DNA of 64,000 nucleotides, taken from positions 1 to 64,000 of the forward strand of contig JAGYKK010000002.1 of assembly GCA_018401645.1 (NCBI GenBank), given 5' to 3'. Of the stretch, positions 1 through 9,641 are shown piece after piece. The stretch is from Mycobacterium sp. Lineage in GTDB: Bacteria; Actinomycetota; Actinomycetes; Mycobacteriales; Mycobacteriaceae. A model generated the notes under the pieces. The model made no database searches. It was given only the letters and a program-made list of their open reading frames with translations, and had not been told where the DNA came from. A program made the position numbers and the translations under genes. Within the stretch, counting starts at the first letter, position 1. Each line of letters opens with the position of its first letter.

Positions 1-2
1 CC

Positions 3-521
3 GGCGATCTTGGTCACCTGTGCCATGAGGTGTGGGGCGTTGTGGTGGCCGTGATGGTCCCGGCTCTGGTGCTGTGTGTGGTGGGTGCCCGGGTGTGGGC
101 CGGACGGCCGGTGGCGGCGGTGCTGCTCGGTGTGGTGTCAGGTTCGCTGTGGGGTGTTTTCGCGGTGCTCACCAAGGGCTTGGTCGACCACCTCGATCGT
201 GGTCTCGGGGCGATACTGGCCATGCCGGAGTTGTACGTGTGGGCGGTGGTCGCCGTCGCCGCCACCGCCTGGCAGCAGTCCTCGTTCCGGGCCGGGTCGT
301 TGTCCGCCTCACTCCCGACGATGACGGTCACCGAACCCGTCGTCGCTTCGGCGCTGGGCATGGGTGTTCTCGGCGAAACGCTGCGACCCAGCGATGACGG
401 GTGGGTGGCTCTGGTGGTCGCGGTGGTGGTCGTGGTGTTCGCTACCGCGGCACTGGCACGCAGCGAGGCAGGATCGGGAACCGGGAACGCCGCCGCGCAG
501 GTCTTAGGGACCGGACGCTAG
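3..521 (+). CDS. DMT/EamA-like integral membrane transporter, C-terminal part (runs off the left edge)
   Basis: The reading frame is open from the window edge, so the gene starts outside the window. The visible ~170 residues are strongly hydrophobic with about five candidate membrane helices separated by short charged loops, and the last third has the small-residue-rich look of an EamA (drug/metabolite transporter) half. In mycobacteria an integral membrane gene lies at this position upstream of miaA (recalled synteny, Rv2729c-like). Substrate cannot be inferred. The gene ends 9 bp before the next one, suggesting co-transcription. Confidence 0.6.
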   Translation, partial: GDLGHLCHEVWGVVVAVMVPALVLCVVGARVWAGRPVAAVLLGVVSGSLWGVFAVLTKGLVDHLDRGLGAILAMPELYVWAVVAVAATAWQQSSFRAGSLSASLPTMTVTEPVVASALGMGVLGETLRPSDDGWVALVVAVVVVVFATAALARSEAGSGTGNAAAQVLGTGR

Positions 522-530
522 CGTTGGCTT

Positions 531-1250
531 GTGTTGGCAGCGATCGCCCTGACCCCCTCTGCACCGGTACTGGTCCCCGAACTGGCCGGCGCCGCGGCCG
601 CAGAGGTTGCGGGGTTGCGTTCCGCTGCACTCGCTGCGGTGGCCACACTGCCAAAGCGCTGGATAGTTATCGGAGTCGGTCCGGCTGATCGGGTGATTGA
701 ATCCAGTGCCGGCGGCAGTTTTGCGGGATACGGCGTCGACGTGCCGGTGCTGCTCGCGCCCGACGCGGCGGCCACAGTCGTCGATCTACCGCTCTGCGCA
801 CTGACCGCCGGATGGCTGCGCGGCCAGGCTGCTCCAGATGCCTGCGCTGCGGTGCGGGTCTTCGCCGCCGATCACGACGCGGACGCCGCTCTCGGGTTCG
901 GGCGCGCGCTGCGCACCGAAATTGACGCGATCGGTGAGTCCATCGGGGTGCTGGTAGTAGCCGACGGCGCCAACACCCTGACCCCGAGTGCCCCCGGCGG
1001 TTACGACCCCGACGCCCCTGCGGTGCAGGGGACCCTCGACGAGGCGCTTGCCACCGGTGACCGTGTCGCGCTCGGGCGGTTGCCGGAACAGATCATCGGT
1101 CGGGTCGCCTATCAAGTGCTTGCCGGGCTCACCGAGGACCAGACCTATGTGACGACCGAACTCGCCCGGGGCGCTCCGTTCGGTGTCGGATACTTCGTCG
1201 GCACGTGGATTTACCCGGGCCGGAGCGCGTCGACACGGCAATCGGCCTAG
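531..1250 (+). CDS. Conserved protein resembling class III extradiol dioxygenase subunit B (Rv2728c-type)
   Basis: A 239-residue alanine-rich soluble protein starting at GTG. Its fold family, placed by recalled similarity to the gene always found just upstream of miaA in mycobacteria, is the LigB-like class III extradiol dioxygenase superfamily, but no metal-binding His/Glu set is obvious, so enzymatic activity is doubtful. The segment [17 protein letters not shown] near residues 142-158 is the most conserved-looking part. Its TAG stop overlaps the GTG start of miaA by one base, which implies translational coupling. Function unknown. Confidence 0.75.
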   Translation: MLAAIALTPSAPVLVPELAGAAAAEVAGLRSAALAAVATLPKRWIVIGVGPADRVIESSAGGSFAGYGVDVPVLLAPDAAATVVDLPLCALTAGWLRGQAAPDACAAVRVFAADHDADAALGFGRALRTEIDAIGESIGVLVVADGANTLTPSAPGGYDPDAPAVQGTLDEALATGDRVALGRLPEQIIGRVAYQVLAGLTEDQTYVTTELARGAPFGVGYFVGTWIYPGRSASTRQSA

Positions 1251-2167
1251 TGGCCAGGCCCATTGCGATCATCGGTCCCACCGGCACCGGCAAGTCCGGA
1301 CTTGCGCTTGACATCGCCGAACGGATCGGTGGCGAGGTCATCAGCGCCGACGCCATGCAGCAGTACCGGGGAATGGACATCGGAACCGCCAAGGTCGTTT
1401 TTGCCGAACGCCGGGGAATCCCGCATCACCAACTCGATGTCCTCGACGTCACCACCACCGCCACCGTCGCGCGTTTCCAACAGGCCGCGGTCGCTGACGT
1501 CGAGTCCATCGCGGCCCGCGGCGCGGTGCCGGTGATCGTCGGAGGCTCGATGATGTACGTCCAATCCCTGCTCGATGATTGGGCGTTTCCGGCAACCGAC
1601 TCGATCGTGCGGGCCGAATGGGAAGCGCGCCTCGTCGAGGCCGGAGCGACCGCCCTGCACGCCGAACTGGCTGCCCGTGACCCCGACGCAGCCTCGGCCA
1701 TCCTGGTCACCGACGGTCGTCGGATCGTGCGCGCATTAGAGGTGATCGAACTGACTGGTCGGCCCTTTGCGGCGTCGGCGCCCAGTATCGGCCCTCCTCG
1801 CTGGGAGACTGCGATCATCGGATTAGATTGGGAAACAACGATTCTCGACTCCAGGCTGATGGCGCGCACCGACACCATGTTTGATTCCGGACTGATCGGT
1901 GAGGTCGAGACGCTGCAGACCCGCGGCCTGCGCGACGGCGTCACCGCCTCGCGCGCTCTCGGCTATGCGCAGGTAATCGATGCCCTCGATGCCGGCCTTA
2001 CCGCGGCGGGTATCGATCGCGCCCGGGAGCGAACATTCACCGGTACCCGCCGATACGTGCGACGGCAACGGTCGTGGTTTCGCCGCGATCCTCGAATTCG
2101 CTGGCTTGACGGATCGGCGGATGACTTGCTCGAGGCGGTGTTAGCGCACTGGCGACACGTATCCTGA
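1250..2167 (+). CDS. miaA: tRNA dimethylallyltransferase MiaA
   Basis: Transfers a dimethylallyl group to N6 of A37 in tRNAs that read UNN codons. The 305-residue product begins [20 protein letters not shown], which holds the P-loop at residues ~8-15. It then shows [17 protein letters not shown] and [11 protein letters not shown], both family signatures, and the C-terminal [16 protein letters not shown] segment. I chose GTG at 1250 because it overlaps the previous stop (TAGTG) and gives a length like the M. tuberculosis enzyme; an in-frame start at 1205 would add an unconserved leader. Followed 4 bp later by dapF. Confidence 0.95.
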   Translation: MARPIAIIGPTGTGKSGLALDIAERIGGEVISADAMQQYRGMDIGTAKVVFAERRGIPHHQLDVLDVTTTATVARFQQAAVADVESIAARGAVPVIVGGSMMYVQSLLDDWAFPATDSIVRAEWEARLVEAGATALHAELAARDPDAASAILVTDGRRIVRALEVIELTGRPFAASAPSIGPPRWETAIIGLDWETTILDSRLMARTDTMFDSGLIGEVETLQTRGLRDGVTASRALGYAQVIDALDAGLTAAGIDRARERTFTGTRRYVRRQRSWFRRDPRIRWLDGSADDLLEAVLAHWRHVS

Positions 2168-2171
2168 GCAG

Positions 2172-3084
2172 GTGATCTTCGCCAAGGGCCATGGCACCCA
2201 GAACGACTTCGTGCTGTTGCCTGACCCGGTTGGTCGCCTGGATCTCACCGCTTCGGTGGTGAGCGCGCTGTGTGACCGGCGCCGCGGCCTCGGCGCCGAC
2301 GGGGTGCTCAGGGTGATCACCGCCGGGGTAGCCGTCGACGCGGGCATCCTCCCCGGACTCCCCGGGGGAGTGGAGTCCGGGGACTGGTTCATGGATTACC
2401 GCAACGCCGACGGCTCGGTAGCCGAGATGTGCGGCAATGGGGTGCGGGTGTTCGCCCACTATCTGAGGCTCAGTGGTCTGGAGAGCCGCGACGAGTTCGC
2501 GATCGGTTCACTGGCCGGGCCGCGACCGGTCGTCGTGCACCGCGCCGAGGATTTCCTGGCCGACATCACCGTCGAGATGGGTGCCGTGACACGACTGGGA
2601 GCAGGCACCGCGACCGTCGGTGGCCGCCGATTCACCGGGTTGGCCGTCGATGTCGGCAATCCGCATCTGGCGTGCCTGGATTCCGGATTGACGGAGAACG
2701 ACCTGGCCGCACTCGAGGTCGGCTCCACGGTCGAGTTTGACGCTGATCAGTTTCCCGAGGGAGTCAACATCGAGGTGCTCACCGCGCCGGCGGATGGGGC
2801 CGTTTCGATGCGAGTGCACGAGCGGGGCGTCGGCGAGACCCGATCGTGTGGCACCGGAACGCTCGCGGCGGCGGTGGCCGCGCTGGCCTACCAGGGAAGC
2901 GAGACCGGGTCGCTACGGGTCCGGGTCCCCGGCGGCGAGGTCCGGGGTCGGGATCACTGGATGCGACCAGCTTCCTCCGCGGGCCGTCGGTTCTGGTGGC
3001 GCGGGTGAACTGTCTGCGCTTTGGTGGGCCGCACACCGATGCGCGACTTCACCCGACCATGGCACCATCGAGGAACGCCTATGA
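2172..3084 (+). CDS. dapF: Diaminopimelate epimerase DapF, broken by frameshifts near the C terminus
   Basis: Epimerizes LL- to meso-diaminopimelate for lysine and peptidoglycan. Visible signatures are the N-terminal [13 protein letters not shown], the first catalytic cysteine in [14 protein letters not shown] and the second in [10 protein letters not shown]. The original frame ends early at 3008, after a shift between about 2943 and 2960. The conserved [16 protein letters not shown] then appears in another frame, and GELSALWW in the third. Adding one G to the run near 3001-3003 restores the last join. The restored end at 3082-3084 overlaps the hflX ATG (ATGA). The gene is essential in mycobacteria, so a sequencing error is the likeliest cause. 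Confidence 0.88.
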
Positions 3085-4502
3085 CCGATCCCGATCTGAC
3101 CACTCCCCGCGCCGACCCAAGTGTCGGCGAACTTGCGCTTGAGGATCGGATCGCGCTTCGTCGGGTGGCCGGGCTGTCCACCGAACTCGCCGACGTATCC
3201 GAGGTGGAATACCGCCAGCTTCGCCTGGAACGAGTGGTGCTCGTCGGCGTGTGGATGGATGGCAGTGCCGCCGATGCCGACGCCAGCCTGGCCGAACTGG
3301 CTGCGCTGGCGGAGACCGCCGGTTCGGAGGTCCTCGAAGGGATCATCCAGCGTCGCGATAAGCCGGACCCGGCGACCTACATCGGCTCCGGGAAAGCGCG
3401 GGAATTGCGCGAGATCGTCACGGCGACCGCCGCCGACACGGTGATCTGCGATGGCGAACTCAGTCCGGCCCAGTTGAATGCTCTGGAGAAAGTGGTCAAG
3501 GTCAAAGTCGTTGACCGCACGGCCCTGATATTGGACATCTTCGCCCAGCACGCCACCAGTCGGGAGGGCAAGGCGCAGGTGGAACTCGCCCAGATGCAGT
3601 ACATGCTGCCCCGCCTTCGTGGTTGGGGCGAGTCGATGTCGCGGCAGGGCGGCGGCGCCGGCGGCAGCGGCGGGGGTGTCGGCACGCGAGGGCCCGGCGA
3701 GACTAAGATCGAGACCGACCGGCGCCGGATCCGGGAACGGATGTCGAAGTTGCGCCGTGAGATCAAGGACATGAAACAGGTCCGCGATACCCAACGCAGC
3801 CGACGCTTACACAGTGACGTGCCCTCGATCGCGATAGTCGGCTACACCAACGCCGGTAAGTCCAGCCTGCTCAACGCCCTGACCGGGGCCGGGGTCCTGG
3901 TGGAGAATGCGTTGTTCGCCACGTTGGAACCAACCACCCGTCGCGGCGAGTTCGACGACGGCCGACCAGTGGTCCTCACCGACACCGTCGGATTCGTCCG
4001 ACATCTGCCGACCCAACTCATCGAGGCTTTCCGTTCCACCCTGCAAGAGGTCGTCGATGCCGACCTGCTGGTGCATGTCGTGGATGGATCCGATGTCAAC
4101 CCAATGGCTCAGATCGAGGCCGTGCACAAGGTCATTCGCGAGGTTCAAAATGACCACCACGGGAAACCTGCGCCAGAGTTGTTGGTTGTCAACAAGATCG
4201 ACGCCGCAACGGAATTGACCTTGGCGCAGCTACGCCGGGCGCTACCCGGCGCGGTTTTCGTCTCGGCCCACACCGGCGAGGGGATGAATCGACTACGCAC
4301 CCGATTGGGCGAGTTGGTGGAACCTCGCGAAGTCGCTGTTGACGTGACGATTCCCTACGGTCGCGGCGATCTGGTGGCGCGGTTGCACAATGATGGGCGG
4401 GTCGATGCCACCGAGCACACCGAGCGGGGCACCCGAGTCAAGGCCCGGGTACCGGCCGCGCTGGCCGCGGGCTTGCGCCAATTCGCGACGTCCGATAGCT
4501 GA
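3081..4502 (+). CDS. hflX: GTPase HflX
   Basis: Ribosome-associated GTPase that splits or rescues stalled 70S particles. The 473-residue protein has the HflX N-terminal domain (KPDPATYIGSGKARELRE, residues ~90-107), a glycine-rich linker with GPGETKIETDRRRI, then a G domain with G1 GYTNAGKSS, G3 DTVG and G4 NKID. ATG at 3081 overlaps the restored dapF stop as ATGA and matches the usual length; an in-frame upstream start at 3021 lies inside dapF. Intact, unlike its neighbour. Confidence 0.95.
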   Translation: MTDPDLTTPRADPSVGELALEDRIALRRVAGLSTELADVSEVEYRQLRLERVVLVGVWMDGSAADADASLAELAALAETAGSEVLEGIIQRRDKPDPATYIGSGKARELREIVTATAADTVICDGELSPAQLNALEKVVKVKVVDRTALILDIFAQHATSREGKAQVELAQMQYMLPRLRGWGESMSRQGGGAGGSGGGVGTRGPGETKIETDRRRIRERMSKLRREIKDMKQVRDTQRSRRLHSDVPSIAIVGYTNAGKSSLLNALTGAGVLVENALFATLEPTTRRGEFDDGRPVVLTDTVGFVRHLPTQLIEAFRSTLQEVVDADLLVHVVDGSDVNPMAQIEAVHKVIREVQNDHHGKPAPELLVVNKIDAATELTLAQLRRALPGAVFVSAHTGEGMNRLRTRLGELVEPREVAVDVTIPYGRGDLVARLHNDGRVDATEHTERGTRVKARVPAALAAGLRQFATSDS

Positions 4503-4523
4503 GCCGACATCGGTGCCGTGACC

Positions 4524-4554
4524 TTGGTGCCCAACCATCCGGTTGGTCTATCCT
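4524..4554 (+). promoter_or_regulatory. Candidate fadE20 promoter with a palindrome between the -35 and -10
   Basis: TTGGTG at 4524-4529 and TATCCT at 4549-4554 are separated by 19 bp. The perfect inverted repeat CCAACC-ATCC-GGTTGG at 4531-4546 lies entirely in that spacer. This is the usual position for a repressor operator. It lies in the hflX-fadE20 gap, 40 bp upstream of the fadE20 start. The promoter elements are weak matches; the palindrome itself is directly visible. Confidence 0.4.
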
Positions 4555-4593
4555 CGAATCAACGTCGCAGCACAGTCTTCGGAGGAAACCACC

Positions 4594-5754
4594 ATGGGCA
4601 AAGCCGTCAACTACTCCCGCACCCTGTTCGAACCCGAGCATGAGTTGTTCCGGGAGTCCTACCGCGCGTTCCTCGACAAGCACGTCGCGCCCAACCACGA
4701 GCAGTGGGAGAAGGACAAGATCGTCGACCGCGGGGTGTGGCTGGAGGCCGGTAAGCAGGGCTTCTTGAGCATGGCGGTGCCGGAGGAGTACGGCGGCGGC
4801 GGCAATCCTGACTTCCGCTACAACACCATCGTCTGCGAGGAGACGGTGGCCGGCCGGTTCAGCGGTCTGGGTTTCTCACTGCACAACGACGTGGTCGCAC
4901 CCTACCTACTCGAACTGACTACCAGGGAGCAAAAGGAACGCTGGTTGCCGCAGTTCAGCACCGGGGAGATGATCACTGCGATCGCCATGACGGAACCCGG
5001 TACCGGCAGCGACTTGCAGGGCATCAAGACCCGTGCGGTCAGGGAGGGTGACCACTACGTTCTCAACGGATCCAAGACCTTCATCACCAACGGCATCAAT
5101 GCCGACCTGATCATCGTGGTCGCCCAGACCAACCCGGAGAAGGGGGCTCAGGGGTTCTCACTGCTGGCCGTCGAGCGGGGGATGGAAGGCTTCGAGCGCG
5201 GTCGCCACCTCGACAAGGTCGGCATGGACGCCCAGGACACTGCCGAATTGTCCTTCACCGACGTCCAGGTGCCGGTGGAGAATCGTCTCGGCGAAGAAGG
5301 CATGGGCTTCATCTATCTCATGCAGAACCTGCCCCAGGAGCGAATTTCGATTGCGATCATGGCGGCGGCGGCAATGGAGTCGGTGCTCGAGGAGACCATT
5401 GCCTACGTCAGTGAGCGCAAAGCCTTCGGCAAGCCGATCGGTTCCTTTCAGAACAGCCGATTCCTGCTCGCGGAATTGTCGACCGAAGCCACCGCGGTGC
5501 GGATCATGGTCGATGAGTTCATCCGATTGCACCTGGACGGCAAGTTGACCGCGGAGCAGGCCGCGATGGCTAAATGGTGGACCACCGAAGCGCAGGTGCG
5601 GTTGGTCGATCGTTGCCTGCAACTGCATGGCGGTTACGGATATATGCGTGAATACAGTGTGGCGAAAGCTTTCCTCGACGCCCGGGTGCAGACCATTTAC
5701 GGTGGAACCACGGAAATCATGAAGGAGATCATCGGGCGGAGTCTTGGCCTGTAG
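4594..5754 (+). CDS. fadE20: Acyl-CoA dehydrogenase (FadE20 orthologue)
   Basis: FAD-dependent alpha,beta-dehydrogenation of an acyl-CoA in beta-oxidation. The 386 residues show the family signatures TEPGTGSDLQGIKTRA (flavin contact, ~138-153), NGSKTFITNG, FGKPIGSFQNSRF, and the C-terminal LHGGYGYMREY and YGGTTEIMKEIIGRS. Start ATG 4594 is preceded by a GGAGG ribosome site 8 bases upstream. It sits in the position of Rv2724c. Chain-length preference is unknown. Intact. Confidence 0.92.
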   Translation: MGKAVNYSRTLFEPEHELFRESYRAFLDKHVAPNHEQWEKDKIVDRGVWLEAGKQGFLSMAVPEEYGGGGNPDFRYNTIVCEETVAGRFSGLGFSLHNDVVAPYLLELTTREQKERWLPQFSTGEMITAIAMTEPGTGSDLQGIKTRAVREGDHYVLNGSKTFITNGINADLIIVVAQTNPEKGAQGFSLLAVERGMEGFERGRHLDKVGMDAQDTAELSFTDVQVPVENRLGEEGMGFIYLMQNLPQERISIAIMAAAAMESVLEETIAYVSERKAFGKPIGSFQNSRFLLAELSTEATAVRIMVDEFIRLHLDGKLTAEQAAMAKWWTTEAQVRLVDRCLQLHGGYGYMREYSVAKAFLDARVQTIYGGTTEIMKEIIGRSLGL

Positions 5755-5945
5755 TTGACCGATCGGGTGGGCCTTTTGGGTCGGTCTCACCTTTATTTCA
5801 GATCAACTCGATTTCAATCTCAATTTGGATTCGGCAGCGAGACCTGCCGCGTGTCGTGATTAGCTATCGCGGTTGTGTGGGATCGTCAATTCCGATCGAG
5901 CTCGATTGATTTAGATTTATCTCGACCGAACGCGGGAGACAGTAA

Positions 5946-8020
5946 ATGACTCGGTTAGGACTTGGGCTGACCCGGACCGCTCGGCGCTTTGCGCTGGGCG
6001 TGGCAGCAACCGCCGCAGCGGCGGTGCTGGTGGCGCCCTCGCGCTAGCCACGCCGGAAAGTGACGCGGCCGATGCCATCAGTGCTGCCTGGGGAGCGGCC
6101 GGTGGGTCCAACTCCCTGGTGGGCAGCCAGGACGGTGACGTCTACCAGGTCGGCGAGGGTTACGGCCAGAAATTCACCGCCGGCAAAATCTTCTTCACCC
6201 CGGAAACCGGAGCGCACCTGATCGCCGGCGCGATCCTGGATAAATACGAATCACTCGGCGGGCCGGCCGACAGCGACCTGGGCTTCCCGACCATCGATGA
6301 GGTCACCGGCTTGGTGGGACCCGAAAGTCGGGTGAGCACATTCAGTGCCAGCGACAAACCAGCGGTGTTCTGGACGCCGGAGACCGGCGCCTGGGCGGTT
6401 CGTGGCGCCATCAACGCCGGTTGGGACAAACTCGGCGGGTCTGCGGGGGCACTGGGTGTACCGGTCGAGGACGAGCGCTACAACGGCGACGCCGTGAGCC
6501 AGAAGTTCACCGGCGGTGAGCTGACGTGGAATCTAAGCACCGAGACCTTCACCTCCGTTCCCGCCGAACTCGCAGATGGCCTCGCGGGCCTTGAGGTGCC
6601 CTCCGATCCCACCACACTGATGAACCTGGCCTGGCGCGCCAGTGGCGGTCTCGGCGGCCCACTCGGGGCCCGGCAGGGACAGGCGACGGTGATCGGCGAC
6701 AACGGTGCGGCACAGACCTACGCCGGCGGCAAGGTCTTCTACTCGCCCGACACCGGCGCACATGCCGTGACCGGTGCGATCCTGTCGAAGTACGAATCTC
6801 TGGGCGGTCCCACCGGCGATCTGGGCTATCCGGTCGGCACCGAGTCCGACGGCGGACTGCCCAACAGTCGCATCAGTTTCTTTAGTGCGCCCGACAACCC
6901 GGTGATGTTCTGGACCCCCGATACCGGCGCGATCGTCGTCCGCGGCGCTATCAACGCCGCCTGGGCGGAACTCGGCGGGGCCACCGGAACCCTTGGCGCT
7001 CCAACCGGGGAGCCGACCGTTTCCGGTGACACGATCACCCAGGGCTTCAGCGGTGGCGAGATCTCCTGGAACCAGGCGACCGAAAAGTTCAGTACGACGC
7101 CGGGCGACCTAGCCTCATCGCTATCAGGACTGGAGTTGCCCGATACGGTCGCGCAGGCGCCCACTGGGCCGATAGCGAGCGACACCGCCGGTAAGGGCGG
7201 ATGGAACTCATGGTGGCTGCTGCTGATCCCACTGGTCCTGCTGCTCGGGTCCCTCGCGGCGTGGTCCCTGCGGAAGTCCACGATGGCCCCATCCGGCACC
7301 GCTGATCCGGGATATTTCGGCGTCGGCACCGACGACGACCCATGGCCGGGGACCCGTCCGGAATCCGGGCGGGACTCCGCCTTCAACTGGTCGGCGCCGG
7401 CGGTCGGGGAAGATGCTGCATTCGGCAGCGATGAAGACGCCATCGACACCGCACCCACCCGTATTCCCACCACCGATGAACTCGCCGAATTCGAGTCGAC
7501 GGAAAAGTTCGACGCGATCGAGTTCGACGCGGCGGAGAAGTTTGATGCCGATCCCGAGGCGTGGGAAGACGACGTGCCGTCCTCCGACGGCGGTCGGCAT
7601 TCCGTGTTTGGCGCTGAGGCCGCGTCGTCGAGGTGGCAACTCGACCTCGACGAGGTCGGCTGGCCCAGACACCGCCGCGCTGCGCCAGAGCCCCCGGAGT
7701 GGTCCGCCGCGGACGCCGGCGATGCCATCGCCGTGGATGCCATCGCTGTTGACGTCGCCGCTGTTGACGTCGCCGCCGGGGACGTCATCGCCGTCGAGGC
7801 TGAGCTCGAGGCACCGGTGCAAGAGCCGTGGCGCCCGGCTATCCACCTTCCATTGGCTGACCCGTATCAAGCGCCCGACGGGTATCGGATCAAGGGCAAC
7901 ACCCATTCCGGGCTTTACTACACCCCGGATTCGGCGTTGTACGACAACACTCTTCCGGAAGTCTGGTTCGCGAGCGAAGATCTGGCCTTGGCGAACGGTT
8001 TCTTCAAAGCCCCGGAGTGA
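5946..8020 (+). CDS. LGFP-repeat membrane-anchored envelope protein with a C-terminal sunset-like domain; one frameshift in the signal peptide
   Basis: Restored length ~691 residues, close to Rv2721c in the same position. Order: Arg-containing signal peptide (5946-6045), at least six LGFP-type repeats in two blocks (signatures LGFPTIDE, LGVPVEDE, LGYPVGTE, LGAPTGEP alternating with FFTPETGAH-type segments), a single membrane helix around 7210-7275, a long acidic region with IAVD/VAAVD repeats, and a ~45-residue end containing SGLYYTPDSALYDN like actinobacterial sunset domains. ATG 5946 follows GGGAGA. The leader frame hits TAG at 6045-6047; one extra C in the CCC at 6036-6038 joins it to the main frame. 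LGFP repeats are thought to hold proteins to the mycolyl-arabinogalactan wall. Confidence 0.85.
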
Positions 8021-8088
8021 AAAGCTTTACCGACCGCGTCTATCTAAGTGCGGCACGCCCGGTCGTATGAATCGGACGGCGGCCGTCG

Positions 8089-8778
8089 TCAGATCTTGCG
8101 GATAACGGTGACGACCTTGCCCAGGATGGCGGCTTCGTTACCAGGTATCGGGTCGAACGCTGGATTGTGCGGCATTAGCCACACCTGGCCTGCGGTTCGC
8201 TTGAAAGTTTTGACGGTGGCCTCGCCGTCGATCATCGCAGCAACGATATCGCCATTGTCGGCCACGTTCTGCTGACGGATCACGACCCAGTCGCCGTCGC
8301 AAATCGCGGCGTCGACCATCGATTCACCGACCACCTTCAGCAGAAAGAGCGAACCTTCCCCGACGAGTTCCCGGGGGAGTGGAAAGACGTCCTCAATCGC
8401 CTCCTCGGCCAGAATTGGCCCGCCGGCGGCGATTCGACCGAGCACCGGGATGTAGGCGGGTTCCGGCAGCGCGTCCGAACCGGCAACATCAGTGGTCGGC
8501 GGAGTCGCGGAGTCTTCGATTCCGCGGACGTCCACCGCTCGAGGGCGGTTCGGATCCCGCCGCAGGTATCCCTTGCGTTCTAGAGTGCGGAGCTGGTGGG
8601 CGACCGATGAGGTGGACGTGAGGCCGACGGCGTCGCCGATTTCTCGGATGCTGGGCGGGTAGCCCCGACTGGTGACCGAGGCCCGGATGACCTCGAGAAT
8701 CGTCCGTTGGCGCTCGGTCAGGCCGGTCGCGCCGCGTCGCGTGGGGGTGCTGCCGGGAGCTCCAGTGCTGTCTTTCAT
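8089..8778 (-). CDS. lexA: SOS repressor LexA
   Basis: Represses DNA-damage genes and self-cleaves when RecA is active. The 229 residues comprise a winged helix ([20 protein letters not shown], recognition helix [19 protein letters not shown]), then an S24 peptidase domain with cleavage site AAGG in [13 protein letters not shown], nucleophile serine in [10 protein letters not shown] and general-base lysine in [13 protein letters not shown] 8778 was chosen over a longer in-frame extension because the LexA box lies 33 bp upstream of it. Intact. Divergent from chiZ. Confidence 0.96.
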   Translation of the reverse strand: MKDSTGAPGSTPTRRGATGLTERQRTILEVIRASVTSRGYPPSIREIGDAVGLTSTSSVAHQLRTLERKGYLRRDPNRPRAVDVRGIEDSATPPTTDVAGSDALPEPAYIPVLGRIAAGGPILAEEAIEDVFPLPRELVGEGSLFLLKVVGESMVDAAICDGDWVVIRQQNVADNGDIVAAMIDGEATVKTFKRTAGQVWLMPHNPAFDPIPGNEAAILGKVVTVIRKI

Positions 8779-8810
8779 GGCGGTGAATCTAGCCGGAATA
8801 CGGCGGATTA

Positions 8811-8826
8811 TCAAACATGTGTTCGA
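8811..8826. promoter_or_regulatory. LexA (SOS) box upstream of lexA
   Basis: TCAAACATGTGTTCGA differs at one position from the mycobacterial SOS consensus TCGAAC-N4-GTTCGA (established for M. tuberculosis LexA). It lies 33 bp upstream of the lexA ATG, the position expected for autoregulation. Confidence 0.88.
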
Positions 8827-8943
8827 GCGTGTCGGCTGTTTTTTTGGCGTGACACCTGTCGGTCGGATTGAGGCGCCGGCGACGGCCCGGATCTGTCGGT
8901 GCTCTGATCTATCTTCAGACACGCTCGCTCAAATGTTCGGAAA

Positions 8944-8970
8944 TCGAACATGTGGTCGAGTACAGTTCGA
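8944..8970. promoter_or_regulatory. LexA (SOS) box, plus an overlapping half-site, upstream of chiZ
   Basis: TCGAACATGTGGTCGA at 8944-8959 has one mismatch to the SOS consensus. Directly downstream a perfect right half GTTCGA at 8965-8970 pairs with an imperfect left half TCGAG at 8956-8960, a possible second overlapping site. The pair lies 37-63 bp upstream of the chiZ start. The M. tuberculosis orthologue of chiZ is SOS-induced (established), so tight double-site repression here is plausible. Confidence 0.8.
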
Positions 8971-9006
8971 ACACTAGAGCGAAGAACCGAAGGAAAAGGG
9001 GTCGAT

Positions 9007-9576
9007 ATGACACTTGTGGATCACCGGCCACACGGTCACCGGCAACACTCTGACCGGCAACACTCTGACCGGCAGCATAGTGACCGGCAGCTGGTGGAGT
9101 GGTTCGCGGACTGCCCGCGGCCGGTCCCCTCCGCCACCGGCGTGCCGACGCGCTTCCGGGCCCATCGGCCCACGCCGTTGAGGCCGACTGCGGGATAGCG
9201 CCTGAGCGTCTCCTTTTTGGGGACGACCGCCCCAATGCGCTATCGCGGGACAGGGATCGCGATCTCGTGCGCTCCGCACCCGCCGCGTCGGGTCAGTAAC
9301 TCCGCCACCGTCGCGTTGGCGGGGTTGGCCGCATTGATCACGCTGTGGCTGGGATCTCTGGCCCAGTACAGCGGTGAAAGATCCGCGGCGCCGTCACCCA
9401 CCTCCGATCAGTTGGCCGTGGTTCAGGTTCAGCCCGGCGAGACTCTTCAACAGTTGGCCGAAAGGGTGGCGCCGGGGGCGCCGGCGGTGGAGATGGCCGA
9501 GCGGATCCGAAACCTGAACAAGCTCGGGTCGGCTGCGGTTGACGCCGGTCAGACGCTCATTGCTCCGGTCGGGTAA
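9007..9576 (+). CDS. chiZ: LysM-containing cell-division/cell-wall protein (ChiZ-like), interrupted
   Basis: ChiZ (Rv2719c) is an SOS-induced, membrane-bound, peptidoglycan-binding protein that slows septation. The C-terminal half here matches it: MRYRGTG, a membrane helix ([20 protein letters not shown], ~9310-9370), then a LysM domain with [20 protein letters not shown] and ending [11 protein letters not shown] 9007 follows AAGGAAAAGGGG and lies just after the SOS boxes, but that frame meets TAG at 9196-9198 before resuming in the same frame. Compensating indels between ~9180 and 9230 are the likely cause. If not, translation would restart at ATG 9217 or 9235. The N terminus carries Gln/His-rich 15-bp repeats. 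Confidence 0.72.
9021..9090 (+). repeat. 15-bp tandem repeat at the chiZ 5' end
   Basis: Nearly five units of the form TGACCGGCAACACTC starting at 9021, 9036, 9051, 9066 and 9081, with decay toward the edges. They encode repeated DRQHS residues and, being a multiple of three, keep frame. Confidence 0.85.
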
Positions 9577-9641
9577 TGGACTCGGGAGTACGCTCGTGGT
9601 CGACTCGGTTATCGACCTGTGGCGCAAGAAGGGGGGCGGTC

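Noticed and set aside
5757..5787. Possible intrinsic terminator after fadE20
   Set aside because: GACCGA and TCGGTC pair over only six bases around an 18-base loop, and the T-rich tract is not adjacent; too weak to list.
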